Assembly: GCF_000372725.1 (NCBI RefSeq) | Contig: NW_005201286.1 | Span: forward strand, 99,941-163,940 | Source: Emiliania huxleyi CCMP1516 | Taxonomy: Eukaryota; Haptophyta; Isochrysidales; Noelaerhabdaceae | Reading direction: 5' to 3' | DNA: 64,000 nucleotides | Shown: positions 1 through 8,964 of the stretch, piece after piece | How positions within the stretch are numbered: the first letter of the stretch is position 1 | Layout: each line of letters opens with the position of its first letter | Made by a program: the position numbers and the translations under genes | Notes under the pieces: generated by a model | Told to the model about the DNA's origin: nothing | The model's database searches: none | The model's input: the letters and a program-made list of their open reading frames with translations, nothing else

Positions 1-258
1 ATCGAAGGCGCGGAGCGCGCAAATGAACATGGCGATGGTGGCCACGTTCCAAATCGCAATCTCGTTCTGCCAGCCCGCGTCTGCTACCATTCCGTTGTCA
101 AAGTGGAAGCCCCAGTTCGAGCGCTTGCCGATCCATGCCTGCAGCGAGAAGAAGGGTGCCTGGGCGATCGCGCTGATGCCGAGGCCGATGATGACCGCTA
201 AGAGCGCGTGGCGGGAGTACTGCGCGGGAGTCGAGGACATCAGCGAGGACCTGCCCAT
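1..258 (-). CDS. Hypothetical membrane protein, N-terminal part
   Basis: An uninterrupted frame runs from an ATG at 258 off the left edge, so only the first 86 residues are visible. They begin MGRSSLMSSTPAQYSRHALL and carry two hydrophobic segments, one around residues 18-36 (LLAVIIGLGISAIAQAPFF) and one near the edge (AIWNVATIAMFICALRAF). Between them is an aromatic stretch with WIGKRSNWGFHFDNGM. A second ATG six codons downstream could also be the start. I do not recognise the family; two spaced helices suggest a small multi-pass membrane protein. An overlapping ORF on the plus strand is its shadow, since its hydrophobicity pattern is incoherent. Confidence 0.55.
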   Translation of the reverse strand, partial: MGRSSLMSSTPAQYSRHALLAVIIGLGISAIAQAPFFSLQAWIGKRSNWGFHFDNGMVADAGWQNEIAIWNVATIAMFICALRAFD

Positions 259-573
259 TTCGTTGATCGGCTACCCAGAGTACAGGTATCCTTCTTCGAG
301 TTGAAGGAATGGTCGCGATGAAGGAAATGGTGTAATGGTCGACCGCACGAAAGATTTTTCTTTTACCTTTTGCATTGGGAGAAAAGTGGGGAAATTCTGT
401 CAGCAGAGTCCTCCTACGGGAATGTACGTAAGAGCTACATACACTGAAATCGCCGGACTTTTTTCGACTTTTTCGCCCGGCGCGAGTCAGTGCGCGAGTC
501 CGCTGCGCTGCTGGCGCCCTTCTTCGCCCGGCGCAGCCGCTTGCGCGCTTCGGGCTTCGCACAGCGTCGCCTC
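259..573. other. Intergenic, with one copy of a 22-bp repeat
   Basis: No convincing gene. This is the gap between two divergent starts (258 minus, 574 plus), so it probably holds both promoters. Positions 426-447 are identical to 3652-3673, just upstream of the TRAP-binding-protein gene. A third, shorter version (acgtacactgaga) lies at about 3712-3724, before the next gene. Its position near gene starts suggests a promoter or 5'-leader element, but that is inference. Confidence 0.4.
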
Positions 574-787
574 ATGAAATCGCTCCATCTCCACGCGGGC
601 CTGCTCTGTGTTCTCGTGCACGCCGCCGCAGCCATGTCGCGGCAGCAGGCGCTGAAGGAGCTGGATCTTCGAGCCGGGTACGACGGCGGGGACCTCAAGC
701 GTGCATATCGCGCCCGCGCCATCGCCACGCATCCAGACAAGGGCGGGTCGCCGGAAGCCTTCCTGCGTGTGTCTGAGGCGTACGAGA
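574..787 (+). pseudogene. DnaJ-domain protein, truncated after the J domain
   Basis: Starts at ATG 574. The first 20 residues (MKSLHLHAGLLCVLVHAAAA) read as a secretory signal peptide. A J domain follows, with helix I (QQALKELDLRAGYDGGDLKRAY), the diagnostic HPD motif in ATHPDKGG, and helix III (PEAFLRVSEAYEI). J domains stimulate Hsp70 ATPase through HPD; with a signal peptide this one would act in the ER lumen. The coherent protein stops at about 787. From 788 the plus strand is exactly the reverse complement of an SDR gene on the other strand. The remainder is therefore missing, either by rearrangement or by an assembly join. An intron at this point is possible, but I see no donor. Confidence 0.65.
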
Positions 788-1119
788 TCACCCCGTGTCT
801 ACGGCGGTCATGTAGATGCCGCACTTGGCGTAGTCGGCCGCGCTGGTGCGGGTCATCATGTTGAGCGCCGCCTTGGCCATGTTGGTGTGCGGGTGCGTTG
901 GCTGCTTGTACTGCGGAGATGGGGAGCGGGGAGGGGTCAAGAGGAAGGAGGCAGGCGCGCGGAGGGGGGATGCTCGAGAACGCGCCTTGTAGAAGCGGCC
1001 CTCCATCGCGCTGACGTTGACGATGAACTTGAGCACGCCGCCGTCCGCCGTCGCCTGCATGAAGGCCTTGAGCCGCCCGTTGATGATCTCGACGGCGCGA
1101 GCGAGTTGATGGCGAGCAC
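788..1119 (-). pseudogene. Short-chain dehydrogenase fragment, frameshifted and truncated
   Basis: The minus strand encodes SDR-type sequence: INSLAP, then [22 protein letters not shown], and [14 protein letters not shown] followed by [10 protein letters not shown]. This belongs to the divergent SDR group with a TNMAK active-site region. Two things are broken. INSLAP and IINGRLK are in different frames, with one base apparently missing near 1091-1097. The gene ends abruptly after VDTG at 788, where it meets the truncated J-domain gene. A 75-nt intron (985-911) fits: the exon ends FYK at a GC donor (AAG|GCGCG), and the next starts TACAAG after CCGCAG. Upstream exons were not resolved. It is either a pseudogene or a victim of assembly error. 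Confidence 0.6.
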
Positions 1120-1263
1120 CTATCGCAATCGTGTCACGCTCACCGCAGCCGCGACGCGCTCGGCAAGGCGAGAGCTCCTGGCGAACACCTCTGCCATCTC
1201 CGCAGTGCTCACCTGCACGGCACAACGACCGGGAGGGGCTTCCCATAGGGAGGGGGCGGACAG

Positions 1264-1701
1264 GGCTGGTCCGAGGTGGTATTCCGCAACCACCAGATCG
1301 ATTGCAACGGCAACACGGCTATCGCAATGGGCGACTACCTGTTCACGAACGCGACCACTGGCGACAAGGGCCGCGTCGAGTACACCTTCGGCTACAAGAA
1401 GAACGATGACGGCAAGATGCGGATTTTCCTGTGCGCGCCGCCCCTGCCCAAAGCTTATGTCTCGGCTCATCTCGGCTCCCGCCCCTGCTCCCGGCTTGTA
1501 CCTGGGCTGTGACCTCGGCTTATCTCAGCCTGCGGCGCTCCATGCAGGCACCACTCGTCCATGCCGTACGAGCCCGCTGCGGCGGCACCCGCAACCGCGG
1601 AGCCAGTTGAGGAGGCTCTGTCGATGTGGGCCGAGTCGATCGCCAAGCAAGATGCTCTCCTTCACGACGCACGCGTCCGCGTCAGCGGGATGAGCAAGTA
1701 G
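1264..1701 (+). CDS. SnoaL-like (SgcJ/EcaC or CaMKII-association-like) protein, 3' exons
   Basis: Exon 1264-1430 follows an acceptor (ACAG) and encodes [40 protein letters not shown] and [12 protein letters not shown]. An intron at 1431-1547 (CCT|GTGCGC to ATGCAG|GCACC) joins it in frame to [19 protein letters not shown], ending at TAG 1699-1701. The HHSSxP ending after a strand-rich GDY...VEYTFGY...RIFL core is typical of SnoaL-fold proteins of the SgcJ/EcaC and CaMKII-association groups. In algae these are often annotated without a defined substrate. A C-terminal helix ([20 protein letters not shown]) follows. The 5' exons, and so the start, were not found. Confidence 0.6.
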
Positions 1702-2263
1702 GTGGGATGTGCCTCTGAGAGGTGCTAAGTGGTTAGGTGGTGGGTACATGCTCAGTGGGTGCTGACAACACCGACGCGCACTGAGCCTCGCACTCATTAT
1801 GATACAAGTATTTAGGTAGAGAGGCAAAGCCGCGACTCGTGCGCGTGGGTGCACTTTTAATGCCGCAGCCGGGGCGCGAAGAGGCAAAGCCGCGACTGCG
1901 GACTGGACACGTGGTGCGGGTGGTGCACTCGCTTTGCGTTCCCGGCTGAGGCGGAGCTACGGCTTTAGGCACGCGTAGCCGCAGGCGGGCCAAGCGCAGC
2001 CGGGGCGTGCGAGTGCTTAAGGTGACAGCAAGTCGACTAAAATGAACAGAGAGACGGCATTTTGCACACGAACACGCACTCGAGCCTCGAGGTGGACTGT
2101 ATGTGAGCGAACGCGCACTTCCCGCAGTGTCCAATGTGCAGAGACCTAAGGCAGACCGACCGGCCGGAGACGACGGACCTCGGACACACGCTTGCGCTGT
2201 CGTGCTTCCGATCTCAGGGGGTCGCGGCCCGGATGCCTCTCAGGATCCTCTCTACACATCGTC
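1702..2263. other. Intergenic, short local repeats
   Basis: Nothing gene-like. The motif gaggcaaagccgcgact occurs twice, at about 1821 and 1880, and related gcagccggggcg words recur at about 1864 and 1995. This is the 3' flank of convergent genes on both sides. Confidence 0.4.
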
Positions 2264-3547
2264 TCAAGAAGCGGAGCTGGACTCCAGCGCGCACGACTCG
2301 CCGGGGAACGGCCCGAGATCCCCCGGAGCAACCGGGATGCCCGCCACCTTGTGCATCGCCTTGTAGACGATTGCAAACTCCCTCGCCTCCCCCGTCGGCC
2401 CCATGAGCGACTCCATGTGGGCCGTGGTTGCCTCCCTGAGCGTCTCAAGGTCCTCCTCGCGCCACGGGACAACGGTGATGCGAGCGCTCTCGTCCCTCTC
2501 AGAGCCGTCCCGGTTGAGCTGGGAGGTGTTCTCGTTGAAGTCGATCATCTGCCGCAGGGCCTGGCACTGCATCGACTCGGTCGTCGTGTGGCTCTTGCTG
2601 ACAGAATGGCCCGCCGCGAACTTGATGGCGAGGCGCTGCCCTTCGCTCAGCCCCTCCCAGACGCTCTTGTCGATGTGCATCCACGAGAAGAGGAAGGGTT
2701 GGTGCCAGCCAGGGTAGTGCGCATAGCGCGCTCCAATCTGGCCGATGTTTTGTGTGCAGTCATCGAGCTCGTTCTCACAGTCCAGAACCGATGGATCAGC
2801 GTTGATTGGGAAGAACTCTTGGAGGTCGTCCACAGGGGTGACAAACTCAAAGCCTTGGATGGAGCGGTTCTGCATCAGCTTCAGAGGCGCCACTCCTCCA
2901 GTTGGTGGGGAGAACTTCAAGTTGTTCCCGTCTCCAACGAGCATGTCGCAAGCCTTGCGGAGCACGTCTTCGGGGGTGTTGAGGTATCGGATCTCCCAGC
3001 CCGACGTGCAAAGGCCAGCGAGCCCGATGCCATTGCCGTGAGCGAGGCACTCGGCGTCGCCCTCGCGGCAGAGCGGCCTGCCAAGTGGCTTTGGGAAGTA
3101 GCCGGAGCCTTGCATCGTGCTGCTGACTACCGGGAAGGCCACTTGCGTGCCGTTGCGAGCGTCGAGGATTCCCTGTGCGAGATTGATGCCGTCTTTCTTG
3201 TACAGGAAGAGGAGCATGTCGGAGAAGCTCATCGCAAATGGCATCGAATTGTATAGAAAGCCCCAGCTAGGTTCGCTGAAGGCATCGCCATTGCTGAACT
3301 GCACGCCGGGTCGGAGCGCGTTGAGGGAGCGAGGAGTGCCTTGGTCTGGCTTAAAGACCACCTCCTGCTCGCCATCAAGTTTGCGTGTTAGCGTTCGTAC
3401 TCTGTCGATGAAGATTGCCATCGCGCCGAACTCGCTCGCTGGTCCGTCAATTTCGCCGTTGCCGTTGCCGATGGTGGGCGACGCGCTGTACTCGTTGTAG
3501 CGGATCTCGGTGCCAGCAGACGCGGCGATCAGGCCGAGCGAAAGCAT
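2264..3547 (-). CDS. TRAP transporter solute-binding protein (DctP family)
   Basis: The protein carries the landmarks of the periplasmic binding subunit of TRAP transporters. These are GFLYNSMPFAMSFSDMLLFL (the 'PFG' loop), GWEIRYLNTPEDVLRKACDM, the stretch ending TPVDDLQEF, and YAHYPGWHQPFLFSWMHIDK followed by SVWEGLSEGQRLAIKFAAG. In bacteria such proteins bind organic acids and deliver them to DctQM permeases. I chose ATG 3547, which gives a short hydrophobic leader (MLSLGLIAASAG); an in-frame ATG at 3670 would add 41 poor residues. It has no introns and no permease genes beside it, although all around is eukaryotic. Bacterial origin by transfer is the natural reading. Without DctQM its job is unclear; it could be a secreted binding protein. 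Confidence 0.8.
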   Translation of the reverse strand: MLSLGLIAASAGTEIRYNEYSASPTIGNGNGEIDGPASEFGAMAIFIDRVRTLTRKLDGEQEVVFKPDQGTPRSLNALRPGVQFSNGDAFSEPSWGFLYNSMPFAMSFSDMLLFLYKKDGINLAQGILDARNGTQVAFPVVSSTMQGSGYFPKPLGRPLCREGDAECLAHGNGIGLAGLCTSGWEIRYLNTPEDVLRKACDMLVGDGNNLKFSPPTGGVAPLKLMQNRSIQGFEFVTPVDDLQEFFPINADPSVLDCENELDDCTQNIGQIGARYAHYPGWHQPFLFSWMHIDKSVWEGLSEGQRLAIKFAAGHSVSKSHTTTESMQCQALRQMIDFNENTSQLNRDGSERDESARITVVPWREEDLETLREATTAHMESLMGPTGEAREFAIVYKAMHKVAGIPVAPGDLGPFPGESCALESSSAS

Positions 3548-3651
3548 GTGCTCCGACTGAGTGAGAGGTCTGGCTGTCTCAAGGACCAGAGATTGTGAGA
3601 TCGCGCGAAAATGAAATCCCCCTTTGTGCTCCCAGAAAGAATCGGGAATGA

Positions 3652-3673
3652 ACGTAAGAGCTACATACACTGA
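3652..3673. repeat. 22-bp repeat, second copy of 426-447
   Basis: Identical over 22 bases to 426-447 and in the same orientation. It ends in tacactga and is followed by a (GA)n run. A partial third copy follows within 50 bases, immediately before the ATG at 3730. All copies lie within 250 bases of a predicted start. Confidence 0.5.
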
Positions 3674-3729
3674 GAGAGAGAGAGAGTCCTTTTCTCCCAG
3701 TAAGCTAAAAGTACGTACACTGAGAAAGA

Positions 3730-4170
3730 ATGGGGTCCGACAGTTCCATACCCGCGTTAGCGGCGAGGGCAGCCTCCTTAAAGGCGAAAGGGTCTAGATT
3801 TGGGGCGCTCGCCGAAGAGGAGTACGACAAAATAGCGCCCGTGATTGCCTGCACGCTACCCGCACTCACGGACTCCATACCCGAAAGAAAGAGAAGGGAG
3901 CTCGCGGGAGAGGTGACGAGTGAACTACAGGTAGTGGGGAAGGCAGCCTCGATTGCCATACAGACATGGGTGCGAAACAACGACAAGACCAAGGCACGGG
4001 CAGAGGAACGAGAGAAGAATATAGGGTGGGTAAAGCGCCTGTTCACGGCATGGAGGGTGAGCCACACCGAACGTACCGAGCGAAGAGCTGAGCGGAAGGA
4101 GGACGGGGAAGATGACTCAGAGGAGGACGAACCAGTGGAAATAGTTAGAGGCTGCGCAGGCCGTCCCGTT
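3730..4170 (+). CDS. Hypothetical charged protein
   Basis: ATG 3730 opens a frame with ordinary protein composition: MGSDSSIPALAARAASLKAK, then a helical segment (FGALAEEEYDKIAPVIACTL, GEVTSELQVVGKAASIAIQT), then a highly charged end rich in Arg, Lys and Glu. After about 4170 the frame continues only through GC-simple sequence and stops looking like protein. The gene probably ends or is spliced there; the full open frame runs to 4683. I recognise no family. A small nucleic-acid-binding or mobile-element protein is possible. Confidence 0.4.
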
Positions 4171-4476
4171 TGCTGTTTGAAACGCCTGTTGCGCTGCGCG
4201 CCGCGCTGCCGGGGCTCTGTGTCTCACTCACGTGCCGCAATATGTGTCACACACGGCGGCTTCTGCCACCTCTCGATTGGTTCCACTTTCTACGCACACC
4301 TACCGGGGAAGGGGCGCGTGGGAGCGGGGGCAAAAACGGGGGCGGGGGTGGGGGCGGGGGCGCGCAGCGCAGGGCGCGCGCGCGCAACAGAGGGTAGGGT
4401 GGGGAAGACGGCGAGGAGGGGGCGGCGGCGGCGGCGGCGGCGGCGGCGCGCGCGCGGCGCGCGCGACGGGGGGGGC

Positions 4477-4508
4477 GGAGCAGCGACCGCTGGCGCGGTC
4501 GCTGCTCC
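4477..4508. repeat. 14-4-14 palindrome (copy 1)
   Basis: A perfect inverted repeat: GGAGCAGCGACCGC, four bases (TGGC), then GCGGTCGCTGCTCC. The same 14-base arms with a different 4-base loop occur at 29271-29302. Both copies sit in CG-simple sequence followed by a gacrcgcgcgctctgccg-like flank. The hairpin would be very stable as RNA or DNA. Confidence 0.75.
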
Positions 4509-4761
4509 GTCTGTGACAGACGCGCGCTCTGCCGCTGTTCTCCCTCTACAGTCCCGTGCCCAGCGTCGTGCGAGGGAGCTTGGTGCTAAAATTATCCCTC
4601 CTCCTGCGCCTCGTCCTCGCACGCGCACCCGGCGCCGCAGCGTGCCCGTCCGGCACCACGCGGGTCGACACCTTTGCAGCTGAGGGCACACTTTGGTCAG
4701 CGTGCGAGGACCTGCAGACGCCGGGCGGCGGGCTCACAACATGATGTGCTCCGTCGTCAGT

Positions 4762-5582
4762 GATGTTAGCTACGCCACCGTCTACCTCGTGCGACATGCG
4801 CTCGCCGGCATCGAGCGAGCAACGTGTTCGACCGAGCGGCTTGCTGTGCGGACGGCTTCTTGTGGCTCTCGTCGAGAGCGTTTTGCGGCCCGGCGGGTGG
4901 GAGAACATGTGTCGTTTGATGTGTCACTGTGTACGTCATGTCAGTCTTGATAACAAGCACGGTCGATCCGTCAAAGCGATATACTCGTCACGTCACGCTG
5001 GACGGCTTGCACGGAGCTCTGTGACGGCACACATCAGGAAGAGACCGCCGTACGGCAAGAAGAGCTCGATGGGGAGCGAGAACCGTCAGAGGAGGTTCAG
5101 GGGTAACCTGAGTCCTCCGTGACGCGCTCAATCGCTCTCAAGCGGGTGGCTCTCGAAAATCCTCGATATCTTCCGAAAAGACTGCTCAACGAGTTCCGCG
5201 ACCTACGCAGTCAAGCCTGGGGGGATCTGACCGCATCATGGCGGACTTCCGAAACCTCCGTGAGCACCTTTGGCGGTTCTCGCTCCCCATCGAGCTCTTC
5301 TTGCCGTCGGCTCTTCCTGTGTGCCGGCACAGAGCTCCGTGCAAGCCGTTCAACGTGATCGTGACGAGTGTATCGCTTGACGGATCGACCGTGCTTGTTA
5401 TCAAGACTGACATGACGTACACAGTGACACATCAGACGACACATTCTCCCACCCGCCGGGACGCAAAACGCTCTCGACGAGAGCCACAAGAAGCCGTCCG
5501 CACAGCAAGCCGCTCCTCGGACAGGCGAGCTCGCTCGATGTCGGCGAGCGCATTGCGCACGCTTTGGACGGTGGCGAAGCCA
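4762..5582. repeat. Large imperfect inverted repeat, about 340-bp arms
   Basis: The left arm (about 4762-5104) and right arm (about 5245-5582) are reverse complements with scattered substitutions and small indels, separated by about 140 bases. Shared words include cggcttgctgtgcggacgg, tgataacaagcacggtcgat and agaagagctcgatggggagc. Such a structure would fold into a long hairpin. It could be a foldback-type non-autonomous transposon or a head-to-head duplication. I see no transposase and no clear target-site duplication. Confidence 0.7.
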
Positions 5583-5675
5583 AAAACACCGATGGTGGCC
5601 GTCCGCTGGCGTGAGTGGTGGCGATCGGTCCCTAACCTGTCGCTCGCGGTCCCTAACCCATAAGTAGTCCTTCGC

Positions 5676-5745
5676 GCTTTAGAGAGAGAGATTTTTGGCA
5701 ATACCAAACAACTCTAACACTCACACGTAATTTGGGGCCTTAGTC
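5676..5745 (+). repeat. Dispersed repeat F (copy 1)
   Basis: The block agagagagatttttggcaat, then accaaacaactctaacactc and tttggggcc, recurs at about 23052-23128 with few differences. Its function is unknown. It lies upstream of the R3H gene here and upstream of a minus-strand gene at 22716 in the other case. Confidence 0.6.
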
Positions 5746-5991
5746 CCTAACCAAAAAAGCACGATTCTCAAGTTGGGCCCTCCGCCTGTTATTCACAGCA
5801 CAAGCCCTCGCCGGGGGCTCGAGCATGCGCAGCGAAAAGCAGACGGAACCCCCCCTGTGAACTCACAGACCAGCGCACAGCGCCATACGATGTATTTTCT
5901 TCTCAATAGCAAGGCTGTGAAAAAGTGAGGCGTCGTCTGTACTCGCCAGGACGAGCGTGGGCAGTTGAGCGTGGGGACTTCGCCGAAGAGT

Positions 5992-6429
5992 ATGTGCGTC
6001 GCGGAGAGCAGCAGCACACAGCCCAGCAGCACGGACGTGGCCGATGGCGGGCGGAACGATCCCGAGCAGGCTGCAAAATTCTCGTCCGAAATCAGAACGT
6101 TCATCGAGAGCGGCGAGGCGGAGCTCGCCTTTCCTCCTGAGCTATCAGCGGCTGAGCGCAAGGTGGTGCACGACATTTGCTACGAGCTCGACCTGACCTG
6201 CAAAAGCCGCGGCCCGAAAAAGGCGGGTGGGCGCTTCATTACGGTCTACAAGCCTGACGCGGCGCAAAGCGCAAAGCTCAAAGCGCAAAAGGAGCGCGCT
6301 GCGCTGCGCACGAAGAGCGCAAAGGCTGAGCCGGAGGTCGGGGAGGCGGCCGAGAAGCCGCCGCCCGACGAGACGGCAGCAGGAGATGGCGGTGAGGGCG
6401 GTGACGGGGCTAAGCGTCAGAAGGTCTGA
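5992..6429 (+). CDS. R3H-domain protein
   Basis: 145 residues from ATG 5992; an in-frame extension upstream lacks ATG. After a Ser/Thr-rich N-terminus, residues 25-80 match an R3H single-strand nucleic-acid-binding domain: FIESGEAELAFPPELSAAER, then KVVHDICYELDLTCKSRG. R3H domains normally contain Rx3H. Here the expected R/H positions lie at ERKVVHD (Arg then His four residues on), which fits. The C-terminus is Lys/Ala-, then Glu/Pro-rich and ends in KRQKV, resembling a nuclear localisation signal. It probably binds RNA or ssDNA. No introns are needed. Confidence 0.75.
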   Translation: MCVAESSSTQPSSTDVADGGRNDPEQAAKFSSEIRTFIESGEAELAFPPELSAAERKVVHDICYELDLTCKSRGPKKAGGRFITVYKPDAAQSAKLKAQKERAALRTKSAKAEPEVGEAAEKPPPDETAAGDGGEGGDGAKRQKV

Positions 6430-6887
6430 CGCAGTGGTAGTGACACCTTCACCGTCTGCCTCTCTTCCTGGGATAAGCCGCGATGTTCTGCTGAGCTCCG
6501 TGGCTTGGATCTAGCGCGGTGTGGTGAACAACGCCTCGTTTCTGCGGCGGCTTCTCAGGGTAAGGGGCATGTCGCGCACAGGCTCGAGCGCACAGGCCAC
6601 AGCGCACAGCTGGGCGTGTTTTATTTAGTGCGCACGACACATGATCCCTCACACCAAGATCGTGCGGGGCGTGGACACATGTGCATGTTGTGCATGCACA
6701 ATGTGCATGCACATGTACATGTCCCTAAATAAATAAATAAATAAAAACGGACACCTCTACTAGGAGATGGGTAAAAAGGAACACGTACACGAAGCAGGTC
6801 CCCGCGCCCTGCGCGGTCTTTGTGCAGGGTTCTTTGTGGGTGTGGTCGGCGACTAGCCGGGGTCGTCCTCCCGATGGGGGACTAGCA
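6430..6887. other. Intergenic with (AAAT)n run
   Basis: No gene seen. An AT-rich run (ctaaataaataaataaataa) at 6724-6743 and a tgcatg-rich stretch at 6680-6720 stand out from the GC-rich surroundings. Confidence 0.35.
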
Positions 6888-7571
6888 CTAGCCGTCTTCC
6901 ACATGGTCCCTCGGGTCCCTGCTGCTCCTAATCTCGTCGTACATCCTCCTGCTGATCTCAGCAACATCCTGCTCCCTCCCCCTCCCTCGTCTCGCCCTGC
7001 GCGTCTGCTCCGCCTCCCCGTCGTCTGCCCTGCGTCGTCTGGTGACGGGTCCTCCATAGTCGGTCGAGGTCGCCGCCCTCCTCGTGCCTCTTCCCAACGT
7101 TTCCTCGGCGGCCGATGCCGTCTGCTCCGACTCCGCCGTCCCCGGGTCTGCCCTGCCCTCGTCTGCGCTACATGTAGCTTCTGTTTCGTCATCACTGGCG
7201 TCCCTCCTCTTCTTTCTCCTCTTCTTGTATGCTTTGTACATCGCGTCGATTCCTTTTCGCGTGAGCACCAGCCTGAAGCCCGCCCAGCAGCTGAACCGCT
7301 CCCTAAGTCGAAGGAGCATCATCAGTCTCACCCACTTCGCTCGCTGGACGCTGCCCACCGTCTCCGCTCCCTCCCGCTTGAAGCCGCCGTCGCGGCCCTC
7401 GTTCGTCCCACTGGCTGCTGGCCTATCTGCATGTCCCTGAATCCCATCTCGTCTCAGAGTTTGACCGTTGTATTTATTTATTGGATTTATCTGGCCACAG
7501 TTTAAATCACAGGTAATGTGCCACACCGCGTCGCGCGCCGCACCGGGCGGAGAGAGCGGCAAGTCTCTCAC
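6888..7571 (-). CDS. Hypothetical Arg/Glu-rich protein (doubtful)
   Basis: An open frame of 227 codons. The N-terminal third is unremarkable; the rest is low-complexity and charged (KAYKKRRKKRRDASDDETEA, then RRRADDGEAEQTRRARRGRG). It ends MYDEIRSSRDPRDHVEDG. An overlapping plus-strand frame is Ser/Pro-rich and less protein-like. I recognise no domain. It could be a disordered nuclear protein or a mobile-element protein, or it may not be a gene. Confidence 0.25.
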   Translation of the reverse strand: MRDLPLSPPGAARDAVWHITCDLNCGQINPINKYNGQTLRRDGIQGHADRPAASGTNEGRDGGFKREGAETVGSVQRAKWVRLMMLLRLRERFSCWAGFRLVLTRKGIDAMYKAYKKRRKKRRDASDDETEATCSADEGRADPGTAESEQTASAAEETLGRGTRRAATSTDYGGPVTRRRRADDGEAEQTRRARRGRGREQDVAEISRRMYDEIRSSRDPRDHVEDG

Positions 7572-7643
7572 TCCAAGTGAGACGAGACGTCGCTGCGGAG
7601 AAAAGTCTATGTGGACTGCAGCGCGCGCTCTACCTGCACGCGA

Positions 7644-8240
7644 CTACCCCTGCACGGCATCCAAGCCGTCCGCGTCCTCGGACAGCTCGACGAACCGCTC
7701 AAACTTTGCGCTGAGCGCGGGCACGTCAAGGCGCACGCGAGAGCATCCAGCTAGTTCGAGGTCGTCCAGCGCAGGCAGCGCGTCGATCAGCGCCGCCACG
7801 CCTCGCTCGGTGACACCCGTGCACATTGCGAGGTTCAGCCTCCGCAGGCACGCGCAGCCGTGCAGCGCCGCCAGCCCGTCGTCCGTCAGCCGCGCGCACT
7901 GCATCAGCAGCAGCGCCTCCAGCCGCGGCCGGTGGGCCACGAGCCGCGAGAGGGCGGCGTCGGTGAGAAGCTTCGTGTAGTCCGCGTCGCGCTGCCGGCC
8001 CGCTCCGCCCGGGACGCCGTATGGACCCGCTATGGCAGCGCCGCCCGTGCGCACGTCAAGGTTGCGCTCATGCGCAAAGTGCAGCATCGCGCCCTCGCGC
8101 CATGTGCGGCAGACCGCAGACACGCGCAGCTGTGCCCGGAGAGTGAGAAGCCGCAGCACCGCGGAGAGGGCGTCTGCGTCGAGTACGGAGGCACGTTCCG
8201 CCTCCGCCTCGGAGTCCTCAGGCGTCGAGGCCATTGACAT
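7644..8240 (-). CDS. F-box/LRR-like protein
   Basis: 198 residues from ATG 8240. Residues about 18-50 (VLDADALSAVLRLLTLRAQL, then VSAVCRTWREGA) match an F-box, including the VCRTW motif, and would bind Skp1 in an SCF ubiquitin ligase. Leucine-rich repeats of the cysteine-containing type follow: LEALLLMQCARLTDDGLAAL, LRRLNLAMCTGVTERGVAAL and LDDLELAGCSRVRLDVPAL, forming the likely substrate-recognition surface. The protein is short, with only about three repeats before VELSEDADGLDAVQG and the stop. Either this is a compact member or further exons were missed. Confidence 0.75.
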   Translation of the reverse strand: MSMASTPEDSEAEAERASVLDADALSAVLRLLTLRAQLRVSAVCRTWREGAMLHFAHERNLDVRTGGAAIAGPYGVPGGAGRQRDADYTKLLTDAALSRLVAHRPRLEALLLMQCARLTDDGLAALHGCACLRRLNLAMCTGVTERGVAALIDALPALDDLELAGCSRVRLDVPALSAKFERFVELSEDADGLDAVQG

Positions 8241-8964
8241 GTCGAAGGATGAAGTTGGTGGGCCTCTTGTTGGTTCGTCGAAATTTCCACTGCAGTCAGT
8301 CAGTCAGTCTTACACACCTCCAAGCATGGAGGACGGGCCCACACGCACACACACGCTGCACACGATTGGCTCGGGAGCCGACACGAGGCACGCTGTCACC
8401 GGCCGTAGCACTGGGTCCGGACTGCTGGACGCACAACACACAGCTCACAGGACAGCTCACGAGGTGGCGCTGTATAGTGGGGTTCTCAGGGACCGACACG
8501 GGAGAAGAAGGAGGAGCACAGGGACGGGGACACAGAACTCACGAACTGATATCCCACCCCGCGCCGGGGGCGGTGGCGCGCGCGAGCGCCGGGGTATTTG
8601 GACCCGCAGTCTGGCAGGCGCCAGGCCACAGACCCGCCGGCAGAGCCTTGAGTCGCATCCGCGATCCGCGCCGGCTCTCAGAAGAGATCCGGCGCGGTGC
8701 TGACCGCGCCCTCGGAGTGGACCATCGAGTACTCGATGGCTGTCCAGGAGAAGCGGTGCAGCTGCGGCATATTGTCGCAGTGCGGCATATTGTCGCAGTG
8801 CGGCTGCGGCACTCCTGCTGCAGCGCGCGCGCGGTGGTGGTGAGGAGAGTGCGAGCCCTTGAGCTGCTGGGTCAGTCCATCGCCGGCGCAATCATGAGAA
8901 ACCTCCAACCTGATCGGTCGTACTGACCGCCGACAGATCACTGCAGACAGCAGACAGGCCGACG

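Larger units (their letters stand above)
4171..5991. other. GC-simple and repeat-filled intergenic region
   Basis: No supported gene. It contains a G/C-simple stretch (4310-4540), the palindrome at 4477-4508, the inverted repeat at 4762-5582 and a dispersed repeat at 5676-5745. Several ORFs occur here only because the inverted repeat is open on both strands. Confidence 0.5.

Noticed and set aside
2264..3670. TRAP-binding-protein gene as bacterial contamination
   Set aside because: It sits inside a contig with eukaryotic genes and shares an upstream repeat with the neighbour. Contamination by misjoin cannot be fully excluded and is listed as a test.
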